Translations under genes and position numbers: made by a program
Shown here: piece after piece, positions 24,695 to 33,262 of the stretch
Position numbering within the stretch: position 1 is the stretch's first letter
Layout of the letters: every line of letters begins with the position of its first letter
Assembly: GCA_013288885.1 (NCBI GenBank)
Contig: JABDBA010000001.1
Span: forward strand, 57,393-121,392
DNA from: Gammaproteobacteria bacterium
Lineage (GTDB): Bacteria > Pseudomonadota > Gammaproteobacteria > JABDBA01
DNA length: 64,000 nucleotides
Reading direction: 5' to 3'
The notes under the pieces: generated by a model
Told to the model about the DNA's origin: nothing
What the model saw: only the letters and a program-made list of their open reading frames with translations
Database searches by the model: none

Positions 24695-25348
24695 TTAATT
24701 TTTTGTCATACAATAAACCATATCCGTTACTTCAGTATATCCTTTTTCCATTAGATGCGGTGAAATTGATTTACGAAGTTCACCCTCAAATTTTTGAATT
24801 GTAAAGTTTTTTCCATATAGCATTTTAATCTCGTTGCTATCGACTGGAAATGGAGGCCCCTGAACTTGACAGGGTGATTCTACTACTTCGAGTAAAATTT
24901 TGGTTTCTGCCGTAGTTAAATTTATTAAATGATTAACATATTTTTTGCGCATGTCAGGCGGTAATGCAATGAGTGCGCCGCGATCGTAAATAGCTTTGAC
25001 TGGTGGTAAATTTTCGGTTGCTAATTTAAAAAAATCGCCGCAGAATATTTCTATATTTTGACATTGAAAATGCTGAAAATTTTTCTGTTCACTGATTTTA
25101 ACGGCAAGATTATTTTCGTTAAAAAATGCGCGCGCCGCTATTGAACTCAATTCAACCCCAATCATTTTATAACCTTGTTTTGCCAGCCAAAGCATATCGA
25201 TACTTTTGCCACATAACGGAACCAAGATGCAATCACCACTTTTTAAGTCAAGCTTGTTGATGTGTTCAATTAAGAACTGGTTTACTTCTTGTCGGTGGAA
25301 GGGAATATCAGAATCTTCCCACATCTTTACCCAAAAATTATGTTCCAT
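24695..25348 (-). CDS. tpm: Thiopurine S-methyltransferase
   Basis: About 217 residues from ATG 25348, with GGAG upstream (a TTG at 25360 is less likely). The family is recognisable from the N-terminus FWVKMWEDSDIPFHR, ILVPLCGKSIDMLWLAKQGY (SAM site), GVELSSIAARAFF, FCGDFFKL and YDRGALIALPPDMR. Bacterial TPMTs methylate thiols and also detoxify selenium and tellurium oxyanions. It is a single gene convergent with the SDR. Confidence 0.9.
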   Translation of the reverse strand: MEHNFWVKMWEDSDIPFHRQEVNQFLIEHINKLDLKSGDCILVPLCGKSIDMLWLAKQGYKMIGVELSSIAARAFFNENNLAVKISEQKNFQHFQCQNIEIFCGDFFKLATENLPPVKAIYDRGALIALPPDMRKKYVNHLINLTTAETKILLEVVESPCQVQGPPFPVDSNEIKMLYGKNFTIQKFEGELRKSISPHLMEKGYTEVTDMVYCMTKN

Positions 25349-25507
25349 AAATATCTCCAATTAAACACCAACCTCACATCACCCATCTGCAGCTAATATT
25401 ATCAAGCCGATTAAACCCATAATTTCCTCGTCCTATAATTGTTGATATAATAATTTCTACTTAGATTAAGATTACCATGAATACTAACAAAGAATAGAGG
25501 GGGAAAC

Positions 25508-25540
25508 ATGCCTCGCACCAAAAATACCAGGAACCTGTAA
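25508..25540 (+). other. Possible 10-residue leader peptide
   Basis: ATG at 25508 with a strong ribosome site GAGGGGG (25497-25503) opens a frame of ten codons (MPRTKNTRNL) ending with TAA. It lies in the 348-bp gap between the TPMT gene and the ketoreductase operon, upstream of a promoter and terminator. It might be a leader peptide or the start of a lost gene; codon content gives no clear attenuation signal. Confidence 0.3.
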
Positions 25541-25574
25541 CGAAAACTTACAAGTTCAAAAAATGACAAAACCC

Positions 25575-25603
25575 TTGCTAAACCATAAGGTTTACAATAT
25601 AAT
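25575..25603 (+). promoter_or_regulatory. Sigma-70 promoter before the ketoreductase operon
   Basis: TTGCTA (25575-25580), exactly 17 bases, TATAAT (25598-25603). Transcription would start near 25610, only about 10 bases before the terminator hairpin at 25619-25671. Confidence 0.65.
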
Positions 25604-25618
25604 TTGCATAAAAAAAAT

Positions 25619-25671
25619 AACCGCCACGCTTAGTACCCTTTGGGGCAACGCGCAACCTTGGCGGTTTTTTT
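25619..25671 (+). terminator. Rho-independent terminator in the leader (attenuator-like)
   Basis: AACCGCCA (25619-25626) pairs perfectly with TGGCGGTT (25659-25666); the T run continues to 25671, and A residues before the stem can extend pairing. The loop of 32 bases contains a CCC-TTT-GGG mini-hairpin. The stem begins within a few bases of the expected transcript start and lies 25 bases before the ketoreductase ATG, so it either makes a small RNA of about 60 bases or attenuates the operon. Confidence 0.7.
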
Positions 25672-25696
25672 ATGTCTATATTAGAGGAGGTAATTC

Positions 25697-26422
25697 ATGA
25701 CCCAATCCATCCTAATCACCGGTTCCAGTCGCGGTATCGGTAAAGCCATTGCACTGCGGTTAGCGCGCGATGGTTACGACATTGTGCTGCATTGCAACAG
25801 TCAGCGTGCGGCGGCAGATGAAGTTGCCAATGAAATTATTAAACTTAAGCGGCAATGTCGCGTGTTGCAGTTCGACGTGACGCAGCGCGAATTGGTAGCA
25901 ACGACATTATTAAAAGATATCGAACAGCACGGTTGTTATTACGGCGTGGTGTGCAATGCGGGCATCGCGCGCGATAATGCGTTTCCTTTAATGTCGGGCG
26001 AAGACTGGGACAGTGTGCTGAAAACCAATCTCGATGGTTTTTACAATGTGTTAAGCCCATTGGTAATGCCAATGGTACAACGGCGTTTACCCGGCCGCGT
26101 TGTGACTATTGCCTCAGTATCGGGTGTGATGGGCAATCGTGGTCAAGTGAATTATAGTGCTGCAAAAGCAGGGATTATCGGCGCAACTAAAGCGCTGGCA
26201 CTCGAATTAGCTAAACGTAAAATTACCGTAAATTGTGTCGCACCTGGTATTATAGAAACCGATATGGTTGCGGACGCTCCCATGGAAGAGATACTCAAAT
26301 TCATCCCCGCCCGGCGCGCGGGCAAACCGGAAGAAGTCGCCGCAGCCGTGAGTTTTTTAATGGCAGAAGACGCAGCGTATATCACACGCCAAGTCATTTC
26401 CGTGAATGGGGGATTAGCATGA
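25697..26422 (+). CDS. 3-oxoacyl-ACP reductase-like SDR (FabG/ApeQ-like)
   Basis: A 241-residue SDR with all canonical motifs: TGSSRGIGKAIALRL (NADP site), CNAGIARDN, the catalytic Ser in IASVSGVMG, YSAAKAG (Tyr-Lys), and a C-terminal VNGGLA. The ribosome site GAGGAGG is strong. It overlaps the ketosynthase by 4 bases (ATGA). This reductase-ketosynthase pair resembles the ApeQ-ApeR pair of aryl polyene clusters, although the rest of such a cluster is absent. By eye the operon is richer in G+C than its neighbours. Confidence 0.9.
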   Translation: MTQSILITGSSRGIGKAIALRLARDGYDIVLHCNSQRAAADEVANEIIKLKRQCRVLQFDVTQRELVATTLLKDIEQHGCYYGVVCNAGIARDNAFPLMSGEDWDSVLKTNLDGFYNVLSPLVMPMVQRRLPGRVVTIASVSGVMGNRGQVNYSAAKAGIIGATKALALELAKRKITVNCVAPGIIETDMVADAPMEEILKFIPARRAGKPEEVAAAVSFLMAEDAAYITRQVISVNGGLA

Positions 26423-27651
26423 ATCATCGTGTAGTTGTAACCGGCATGGCTGGCATAAGCCCTATCGGCAATGATTGGGAAACTATCCGCGCGCGTTTGC
26501 GCAGTTATCGCAATGCGATCGTACGCATGAATGAGTGGAGCGTTTATCAAGGCTTGCACACACAACTCGCTGCACCTGCGGCGGAATTTACCTTGTCTGA
26601 TCGTTACAACCGCAAAACGACACGCAGCATGGGGCGCATTGCATTGATGGCAACTCGTGCCAGTGAATTAGCATTACTCGATGCTGGTTTGCTGGATGAT
26701 CCCTTCTTAAAAAGCGGCGCGATCGGCATTGCTTATGGTTCATCAAGCGGCACACCCGGGTCGATCGGTGCTTTCAACACCATGTTCCTGGAAAAAACGA
26801 CCAAGAATATTAACGCGACAACCTATATTAAAATGATGCCGCATACCGCGCCGGTAAATATCGGCGTATTTTTTGGCATTACCGGGCGCATCATGACTAC
26901 ATCGAGTGCTTGTACTTCGGGCAGTCAAGCGATCGGTTATGCGTATGAAGCCATTCGCAGCGGAAGCCAACGTGCGATGATCGCGGGAGGTGCAGAAGAA
27001 TTGTGCGCTACCGAAGCAGCTGTTTTTGATACGCTGTACGCCACCAGTGTGCGCAACGATGCGCCGACAACCACACCTAGCCCATTCGACGCGCAACGCG
27101 ATGGCTTAGTGGTCGGTGAAGGTGCGGGCACTTTGATCTTGGAAGATCTAGAACATGCACGCGCACGCGGCGCAAAAATTTACGCAGAAATTGTCGGCTT
27201 CGGCACTAATAGCGATGGCTGCCATGTGACTAATCCCAATTCTGCTACCATGAAAATCGCCATTGAACTTGCATTGCAAGATGCAGGCTTATCACCTGCT
27301 GCCATCGGTTATATCAACGCACACGGCACGGGCACGCAGCAAGGTGATGTAGCTGAATCACATGCGACTGCACAAGTATTCGGTAACAAAACACCGATCA
27401 GTTCTTTAAAAAGTTATATGGGACATACCTTAGGTGCGTGCGGTGCACTCGAAGCGTGGCTCAGTATTAAAATGATGCACGAAAATTGGTTTGCCCCTAC
27501 ACTTAATTTAAATCAAGTTGACCCTCTTTGTGCAACACTTGATTACATTAAACATGAAGGTCGAAACTTGCAATGTAACTATGTGATGTCAAATAATTTT
27601 GCATTCGGTGGTATTAATACTTCGTTAATTTTTAAGAACCTGTTAAAGTAG
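26419..27651 (+). CDS. Beta-ketoacyl-ACP synthase (FabF/ApeR-like)
   Basis: A 410-residue ketosynthase. The thiolase-fold catalytic residues are all present: Cys in TTSSACTSGSQAIG, His in INAHGTGTQQGD, and His in SYMGHTLGACG. VVTGMAGISPIGND is the usual N-terminus. ATG 26419 overlaps the reductase stop; the frame extends upstream, but that is not used. It should condense malonyl-ACP with an acyl primer. Beside a ketoreductase but with no dehydratase or ACP, it must borrow these from the cell or act on an unusual chain. Confidence 0.9.
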   Translation: MNHRVVVTGMAGISPIGNDWETIRARLRSYRNAIVRMNEWSVYQGLHTQLAAPAAEFTLSDRYNRKTTRSMGRIALMATRASELALLDAGLLDDPFLKSGAIGIAYGSSSGTPGSIGAFNTMFLEKTTKNINATTYIKMMPHTAPVNIGVFFGITGRIMTTSSACTSGSQAIGYAYEAIRSGSQRAMIAGGAEELCATEAAVFDTLYATSVRNDAPTTTPSPFDAQRDGLVVGEGAGTLILEDLEHARARGAKIYAEIVGFGTNSDGCHVTNPNSATMKIAIELALQDAGLSPAAIGYINAHGTGTQQGDVAESHATAQVFGNKTPISSLKSYMGHTLGACGALEAWLSIKMMHENWFAPTLNLNQVDPLCATLDYIKHEGRNLQCNYVMSNNFAFGGINTSLIFKNLLK

Positions 27652-27656
27652 CTTCC

Positions 27657-28424
27657 ATGCTACCAGCCACCCTAACGCGTTTTCATATTGTTAGCTTCAT
27701 CACGCTGATATTTTGTGTGACCGCGCTACTAATGGAACAATTTATTTTATTAACAGTGGGAATTGTTATATTTCTAACTTTGACCGGGCTTGGTGTTTCG
27801 TTTCCGCATTTAAAATTTTTTGGTTTATTTGTATGCCATGGCACCCCGACCCAACGCCATGTGGCGCTCACCTTCGATGATGGCCCTGATGCCAATTCAA
27901 CACCGGCATTGCTTGATTTGCTGCAAGAATTGCAAACCGAGGTGGCTTTTTTTGGTATTGGTAAAAATGTAGCCTCGAACGCTGAACTGGCAGCACGTAT
28001 TGTGCGCGAAGGGCATTTATTAGAAAATCATACCTACCACCATAGTTACTTGACTAATTTTTTTACAGCGGCCCGATTAAAAAAAGAATTGCATCAAACA
28101 CAAGCTATCATCCAACAAACCACAGGCATTACACCTAAATATTTTCGTCCACCGATGGGCTTATCAAACCCACATATTTTTCGTGCAGCGCGTAGTCTAG
28201 GATTAAAATTAGTAGGATGGAGCGTTCGCGGTTTTGATACACAAACCAAGAATTCAGAAAAAGTCGTCGCCCGCATTACAAAAAAATTAAAACCAGGGAT
28301 GATCATTTTACTGCATGATGGTAAAATTAGTTCTGAGCATTTAGTAACAACTGTAAAAATGTTATTGGCCCATTTGCACGCACGCGGTTATCAAGTAGTG
28401 CGTTTAGATAAATTACTTAACTAA
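27657..28424 (+). CDS. Membrane-anchored polysaccharide deacetylase (NodB-like)
   Basis: A 255-residue protein. Residues 10-55 are two hydrophobic segments that anchor the enzyme; the catalytic domain faces the periplasm. Motif 1 is ALTFDDGPDANSTPALLDLL (catalytic Asp and metal Asp), motif 2 ENHTYHHSYL (metal His pair), motif 3 FRPPMGLSN, and motif 5 IILLHDG. It would remove N- or O-acetyl groups from a sugar. It begins 5 bases after the ketosynthase, so it belongs to that operon, an odd partner for chain-building enzymes. Confidence 0.88.
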   Translation: MLPATLTRFHIVSFITLIFCVTALLMEQFILLTVGIVIFLTLTGLGVSFPHLKFFGLFVCHGTPTQRHVALTFDDGPDANSTPALLDLLQELQTEVAFFGIGKNVASNAELAARIVREGHLLENHTYHHSYLTNFFTAARLKKELHQTQAIIQQTTGITPKYFRPPMGLSNPHIFRAARSLGLKLVGWSVRGFDTQTKNSEKVVARITKKLKPGMIILLHDGKISSEHLVTTVKMLLAHLHARGYQVVRLDKLLN

Positions 28425-28434
28425 GGAGATATTT

Positions 28435-28884
28435 ATGAAGAAAACAACCGCTTTACTTATTGCTGTGGCAATATCATTATCGATTACTTCTGCAGCTTAC
28501 GCACGTAATACGCAATATTTTTTGCCGATTAACAATGCAATGAATACCAAAGCAGCGCAAGAAAAACTCGATAAGTCATTAAAATTCTTTTTTGGCGATC
28601 AACAACACCCACCTATTCTGACCAATTTAGGTTCGGGTGTGTCTAACCGCAAAACTAACTCGTTTAGCAAATCTGATTTAAACGCGTGTAATTGGGGCTT
28701 TTTATCCGCCATACTTTCACTGCAAGATCGCGCACATCAGTTGGGGGCGAATGCAGTAGTCCATATCGTCAGCTATTACGATAAAAATGAAATCGCCAAC
28801 CAAGCAAACTTTGAATGTCATGCCGGTGGTGTTGTCGCAGGTGTCGCACTCAAAGGAGATTTTGTTAAAATTGCGGGGCGGTAG
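28435..28884 (+). CDS. Secreted protein of the family misnamed 'excinuclease'
   Basis: A 149-residue protein with a clear signal peptide (TTALLIAVAISLSITSAAYA). The mature part contains VSNRKTNSFSKSDLNACNWG, FLSAILSLQDRAHQLGANAV, VHIVSYYDKNEI and AGVALKGDFVKI. Relatives in Pseudomonas and Xanthomonas are often labelled excinuclease subunits, which is unsupported: there is no nucleic-acid domain and the protein is exported. Its function is unknown. It is the last gene of the ketosynthase operon (GGAGAT ribosome site, 10-base gap). Confidence 0.75.
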   Translation: MKKTTALLIAVAISLSITSAAYARNTQYFLPINNAMNTKAAQEKLDKSLKFFFGDQQHPPILTNLGSGVSNRKTNSFSKSDLNACNWGFLSAILSLQDRAHQLGANAVVHIVSYYDKNEIANQANFECHAGGVVAGVALKGDFVKIAGR

Positions 28885-28912
28885 GGTAATAAAATAACTT
28901 CCCCAAGTTAAA

Positions 28913-29003
28913 GTAGGTCGGTTCAAGCGCAGCGGAACCGACAGGATGCCAATTCAAGCATCGTATGTCGGCTCCGTCGCTGCGCTCCTTGAGCCCGACC
29001 TAC
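28913..29003. repeat. REP-like pair of inverted palindromes
   Basis: 28913-28943 (GTAGGTCGGTTC…GAACCGACA) and 28966-29003 (TGTCGGCTCC…CCCGACCTAC) are inverted copies of one element. Each copy folds on itself: GTCGGTTC with GAACCGAC, and GTCGGCTC with GAGCCCGAC (one bulge). The element lies between convergent genes, the usual site of REP/BIME elements, and may act as a transcript end or 3' stabiliser. Its G+C content is far above its surroundings. Confidence 0.8.
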
Positions 29004-29011
29004 AAATCACA

Positions 29012-29833
29012 TCATGGATGTGCGTACAAAACCACCTTCCTATCATTCAATGGCTGTACCGGACGTGCATTGCTTGAAATAACTTTTTCAAATTGTGCAA
29101 GCTGTTGCGCCGAAGCTTCAATCGGCTGTTGCATTACAATCCACTGCAACCCTTCGGTGCAAGGCGGTGTAGTTAATGAACCAGGGAAACTATAATGCGC
29201 TTGATTTTTTGGCAATAAGGCAGGCACATTAACCATGGTATTATTAAATGTGTAAAGCTGTTTTGCAGTTGTAGGCGAGTTTTTAAGTATTCCCGCTAAT
29301 GCTGGGTTATACGCCCCTTGCTTTACAAAAACCGCAATCACTGCTACATCGCCTGATTGATTTTGATTTACGAAGTGAATTTCCAGAGGAAACGTTTTGC
29401 CATTAATTTGTGTTTCACTCGGTGTATGAAAATGGAACTGTACCAATTGATAATTTTCCCCATTAATTTTGATCGATTCATTAGGGCCTGATTGAGGAAA
29501 ATTTAATTGTATGGTATGCCCGTCATTTACAATTGTGTTTTGACCATGAATGTTTAATTGCGTCAAACCATCATCGATAATATTAATCGGCGCTGGCTGA
29601 TAAAAAGTTTTTAAATCATCATTTTTTGTGGGAACTGCTTGTTGTATATTAATTGGCGACTGCTCTTTACCCACACCACAGGTTTGATAAGTGGGATCTA
29701 ACTTCCCCCAATATTGCGGTGCTGTATCACCGGTGTAGCTCCAAGCAGTATTATAACTCGCAGCGAAACTGAGGCTGCTGAATAATGCCAGCGTGAGAGT
29801 AAGTATTATGCGAATGATTCGTTTATTTTCCAT
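29012..29833 (-). CDS. Periplasmic alpha-type carbonic anhydrase
   Basis: About 273 residues from ATG 29833 (AAGGAGA upstream). A signal peptide ends at SSLSFA/ASYN. The alpha-class core is complete: EQSPINI, the zinc ligands in LVQFHFHTPSE and PLEIHFVNQ, and TTPPCTEGLQWIV. It converts CO2 to bicarbonate in the periplasm, aiding pH balance or CO2 supply. It lies 33 bases after aspartate kinase on the same strand, an unexpected but possibly accidental operon. Confidence 0.92.
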   Translation of the reverse strand: MENKRIIRIILTLTLALFSSLSFAASYNTAWSYTGDTAPQYWGKLDPTYQTCGVGKEQSPINIQQAVPTKNDDLKTFYQPAPINIIDDGLTQLNIHGQNTIVNDGHTIQLNFPQSGPNESIKINGENYQLVQFHFHTPSETQINGKTFPLEIHFVNQNQSGDVAVIAVFVKQGAYNPALAGILKNSPTTAKQLYTFNNTMVNVPALLPKNQAHYSFPGSLTTPPCTEGLQWIVMQQPIEASAQQLAQFEKVISSNARPVQPLNDRKVVLYAHP

Positions 29834-29865
29834 GATGGGTCTCCTTAGGATTAAGTAGTGGTTTA

Positions 29866-31296
29866 TTACAAAAATTCCTCTTGCCAACTTTTATCAAATA
29901 CTTTTTTATTCACATTTTCTTCAATTAATAGCGCATGTAACTTAAGCGCTAATTCTTTCGCCTGGGATTCATCGACCGCCAAACTAAAATTCAAATTGTT
30001 GGCGGCTTGTGACACCAGATATATTTTTTGTCCTTCAAAAATCTTTAACGCTGCGCCGATTTTATATAACACCGAACGAATGTTATGCCCCACAATACTG
30101 ATCACCGCTGCAGAGCCAATTTCAGTGGCTTTACAAAAGGTATTTAGATCAGCCAATAACGCAGTAATAATATTTTGATCTTGACCTTTTACTTTGAGAT
30201 CTAAAGAGATGGTCACTGTGGTTTCTGAGGTTGAAATAAGATCAACCGATACACCGTGTTTTTTAAAATAACTAAATATATCGGCAAGAAACCCAACTTG
30301 GTGCCACATCTGCACCGTTTCAATTTGAATCAACGTAACCTGATGTTTAGTCAAAATCGATTTTATCGGCGCATCTTCATGCCGCCCGGCTGAATGAATT
30401 TCCGTACCCGGGCGCTGCGGCAAACGTGTGTAGCCTACATACATAGGAATAGCGTTGGCCTTCAATGGTGGAATACAATAAGGATGCAATACTTTGCCAC
30501 CCATCGAAGCAATTTCTTGTGCTTCATCGTAATCCAACGATTTGATTAAACGCGCGGCAGGAATTTCATGTGGGTTCGCGCTATAAACACCTGGCACATC
30601 GGTCCATATTTCACAACGTTGCGCCATTAATTTAGCGGCGAAATAAGCAGCGGCAGTATCTGAGCCACCACGCCCTAATAAAACGGTTTCATTACGTGCA
30701 TTGCTGGCAATAAAACCTTGTGTTAAAACCACGGGTGTTGTCATTGCATTAAATTGTTTGATGACGGTTTCATCTTTCTGATAATCGCAAACAGCTGCCA
30801 AATATTTTGATTGTGCGTGACTGTGAGTGAATTCAATGCTTTTTAAGTGAGTGCGAGCATCTGTCCAAGTAGTGGGGAAATGTTTAGCTTGCAAATAAGC
30901 TGCGCCTAATTTTGTTAATAAAATTTCGCCAAACGAAAGTACTTTCGCGTGAATAAATGGCGTGAGCACTCTACTCTGTGCCAACATAACAATAATTTGT
31001 GATAGCTCGTTAATTTCCTTCTTGATATAAATTTGTGGATCAATCGATAACTCGCCAGCCAGTTTTCCATATGCTGCAATAATATCTTGCAAAATTTTAT
31101 CGTGGCCACCATTGATGGCAGCATCAATTAAGTTTTCTAATTTGTTAGTGATACCACCCAAAGCGGAGCAAACAATCAACGGACGCAATTGTTTATCTAA
31201 ATGTTGTTGCGTGATAGCAGCAATGGTCTGCCAACACTGCAGATCAGCAACACTATTACCCCCAAATTTTAAAACCACCCAAGGCTGTGATGACAT
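29866..31296 (-). CDS. lysC: Aspartate kinase (monofunctional)
   Basis: About 476 residues from ATG 31296 (an upstream TTG at 31308 also opens the frame). The kinase motif VVLKFGGNSVADL, the LLGRGGSDTAAAYFA segment and IWTDVPGVYSANPHEI are characteristic of the amino-acid kinase family, and two ACT domains follow (VTLIQIETVQMWHQVGFL; AAVISIVGHNI). The enzyme makes aspartyl phosphate for lysine, threonine and methionine; ACT domains usually bind an end product, most often lysine in this type. Confidence 0.92.
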   Translation of the reverse strand: MSSQPWVVLKFGGNSVADLQCWQTIAAITQQHLDKQLRPLIVCSALGGITNKLENLIDAAINGGHDKILQDIIAAYGKLAGELSIDPQIYIKKEINELSQIIVMLAQSRVLTPFIHAKVLSFGEILLTKLGAAYLQAKHFPTTWTDARTHLKSIEFTHSHAQSKYLAAVCDYQKDETVIKQFNAMTTPVVLTQGFIASNARNETVLLGRGGSDTAAAYFAAKLMAQRCEIWTDVPGVYSANPHEIPAARLIKSLDYDEAQEIASMGGKVLHPYCIPPLKANAIPMYVGYTRLPQRPGTEIHSAGRHEDAPIKSILTKHQVTLIQIETVQMWHQVGFLADIFSYFKKHGVSVDLISTSETTVTISLDLKVKGQDQNIITALLADLNTFCKATEIGSAAVISIVGHNIRSVLYKIGAALKIFEGQKIYLVSQAANNLNFSLAVDESQAKELALKLHALLIEENVNKKVFDKSWQEEFL

Positions 31297-31436
31297 AATT
31301 AATAACAACGATTAATTGGTGAAGGCGCTATTCTTACATAGAAAGGGGGTTAAGTCATGTATAAGGCTTGTTCAAAATTTCTGCAATTAAATTCTTGTAA
31401 ACATATATTAATAATTATAAAATGGATTATGATCCT

Positions 31437-31464
31437 ACTTGCGGGGAACTACTCCAGCAAGTAT
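31437..31464. promoter_or_regulatory. Inverted repeat upstream of the RhuM gene
   Basis: TACTTGC (31437-31443) and GCAAGTA (31458-31464) pair perfectly across a 14-base loop, 27 bases before the RhuM ATG. It may be an operator or an mRNA hairpin. Nothing else is evident in the 31309-31490 gap. Confidence 0.4.
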
Positions 31465-31490
31465 TATGAATAAAAGATAATGGGGGTAAT

Positions 31491-32519
31491 ATGAAAGATA
31501 ATAAAATAGGTAATGGCGAGATTTTGCTTTATCAAAATAGTAACGGAGAAATGCGTATAGATGTAAGGCTACAAGATTCGTCGGTCTGGCTGACTCAACG
31601 ACTTATGGCAGAACTTTATCAAATTTCAATCCCTACCATTAATGAACATTTGACGAATATTTACACGGACGGCGAACTACCGCCAGAAGCAACTATTCGG
31701 AAATTCCGAATAGTTCAGCTTGAAGGCACGCGCCAAGTAGAGCGACTTATTGATCACTATAATCTTGAAGCTATTTTAGCGGTTGGTTACCGAGTTCGTT
31801 CATCTCGCGGTATTCAATTTCGTCAATGGGCAACAGTTACTTTAAATGAATATTTAGTAAAAGGCTTCGTACTTAATGACGAGCGTTTAAAAAATCCCGG
31901 TGGTTGGGATTATTTTGATGATCTTATTGAACGTATACGAGATATTCGCGCTTCCGAAAAACGTTTTTACCAAAAAGTGCGGGGTATTTATGCAACCAGC
32001 ATCGATTATGATAGCAAATCCACCCAAGCTCAACTATTCTTCAAAACAGTACAAAATAAAATGTTATGGGCTGTTACCGGAAAAACTGCCGCTGAATTAA
32101 TCGTTGAACGTACAAATGCCGTCTCCCCCACTATGGGCTTAACATCATGGCAAAGTCATAAAATACGTAAAGCTGATGTAATTATTGCAAAAAATTACTT
32201 GGATATTGAGGAAATTACAGCATTAAATCGGCTTGCAACTATGTTTTTAGATCATGCTGAGGATCAAGCTTCGCAACGTCAAGCAATGACCATGAAAAAT
32301 TGGGAAGAGCGTTTAGATATTTTTTTGAAATTTAATAATAGAGCAGTATTAAGACATGCAGGAAGTATTTCGAATGAAGAAGCAGAAAAAATAGCTCATG
32401 AAAAATTTAATTTGTTTGATACCCAACGCCGCGAAACCGAATTCCTTGCAGCAGAAGAAGAATATTTACTGGAATTTGAAACTATAGAGAAAAACTTAAA
32501 TACGTCCAAACTTAAATAA
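31491..32519 (+). CDS. RhuM-family protein
   Basis: A 342-residue protein of the RhuM family, first named in a Salmonella pathogenicity island. The N-terminal 75 residues hold the RhuM winged-helix-like segment (SVWLTQRLMAELYQISIPTI, NEHLTNIYTDGEL); then EGTRQVERLIDHYNLEAILA, VGYRVRSSRGIQFRQWA and YLVKGFVLNDERL. Residues about 210-330 include the RhuM C-terminal region (LDIEEITALNRLATMFLDHA). The biochemical role is unknown; such genes are often in mobile or accessory regions. Confidence 0.88.
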   Translation: MKDNKIGNGEILLYQNSNGEMRIDVRLQDSSVWLTQRLMAELYQISIPTINEHLTNIYTDGELPPEATIRKFRIVQLEGTRQVERLIDHYNLEAILAVGYRVRSSRGIQFRQWATVTLNEYLVKGFVLNDERLKNPGGWDYFDDLIERIRDIRASEKRFYQKVRGIYATSIDYDSKSTQAQLFFKTVQNKMLWAVTGKTAAELIVERTNAVSPTMGLTSWQSHKIRKADVIIAKNYLDIEEITALNRLATMFLDHAEDQASQRQAMTMKNWEERLDIFLKFNNRAVLRHAGSISNEEAEKIAHEKFNLFDTQRRETEFLAAEEEYLLEFETIEKNLNTSKLK

Positions 32520-32531
32520 TTATTATCTATA

Positions 32532-33248
32532 CTACATCCTTTTTACAGGTGCTCGCGATGGATCTTTTGATACTGCCTTATAATGTTTTTCAAATGCTAA
32601 AATTTTTTCAGGGAATCCTGCTTGGCAAAAAAGAGTACGGGCTGCTTCAAGATTTTTGGCACTCATATTCAAATAAAAACTAACTATAGGATCATCGTTA
32701 TTTTTCATTAATTTATGCGTTAAATAAAGAAGCTTGCCTTGCAAAATTAGTGAATTAATATATTTCTCTTTTTTTAACATTCCATCAAATCTCTCATTGC
32801 GGCTCGCAAGTGTGTCTCCAGATAGATATCCCTCTTTCTTTTTGCTTACATGTTTTTTCTGTTCTTCTTTCATAAAAGATCTTGGAAATTCTGAAGCACG
32901 TGGTGTATAAATAACCTTCGATTCCAACCCTGCTTTGTTTTGTAATTCACCGACATACACATCATATTTACGAAATATACTTAAAATCTTGTCATCAATT
33001 AAAGATTGATAAAGTGCAGGTATCCCACCTTTTTGAGTAGTAAAGGTTAATCGATGAGGCCTTATTTTATCTAGTTTATTATCGGGAAAAATAATAAATT
33101 TATTAACGAAATTTCGATTAATTTCATCCCTTATATTTTCTGCAAGTTTTGGATGGGGGTCGACTCCCTTCCCCTGATAAGTTAAATTTATTACTAACCG
33201 GTCAATATTCCCCACCGGATTTCTAGTACTCGACATTGTATATGGCAT
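32532..33248 (-). CDS. Hypothetical protein, effector candidate
   Basis: A 238-residue, basic, cytoplasmic-looking protein that I do not recognise. The C-terminal 50 residues (SFYLNMSAKNLEAARTLFCQ, then an FE-x-H helix) match the C-terminus of the ankyrin protein at 33996 (KFYVALQNNRPEEALTLFCQ, then FEENW). A shared C-terminal module in neighbouring genes of otherwise different sequence could be a protein-binding or secretion tail. It is followed on the same strand by no close partner. Confidence 0.6.
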   Translation of the reverse strand: MPYTMSSTRNPVGNIDRLVINLTYQGKGVDPHPKLAENIRDEINRNFVNKFIIFPDNKLDKIRPHRLTFTTQKGGIPALYQSLIDDKILSIFRKYDVYVGELQNKAGLESKVIYTPRASEFPRSFMKEEQKKHVSKKKEGYLSGDTLASRNERFDGMLKKEKYINSLILQGKLLYLTHKLMKNNDDPIVSFYLNMSAKNLEAARTLFCQAGFPEKILAFEKHYKAVSKDPSRAPVKRM

Positions 33249-33262
33249 AAATTACTCCAAGA

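Noticed and set aside
25619..25671. Riboswitch
   Set aside because: Only a terminator stem with a mini-hairpin is visible; no conserved aptamer sequence was recognised.
26233..26418. N-terminal extension of the ketosynthase
   Set aside because: This frame lies inside the reductase gene; the ATGA overlap and the standard N-terminus VVTGMAGISPIGN show the true start at 26419.
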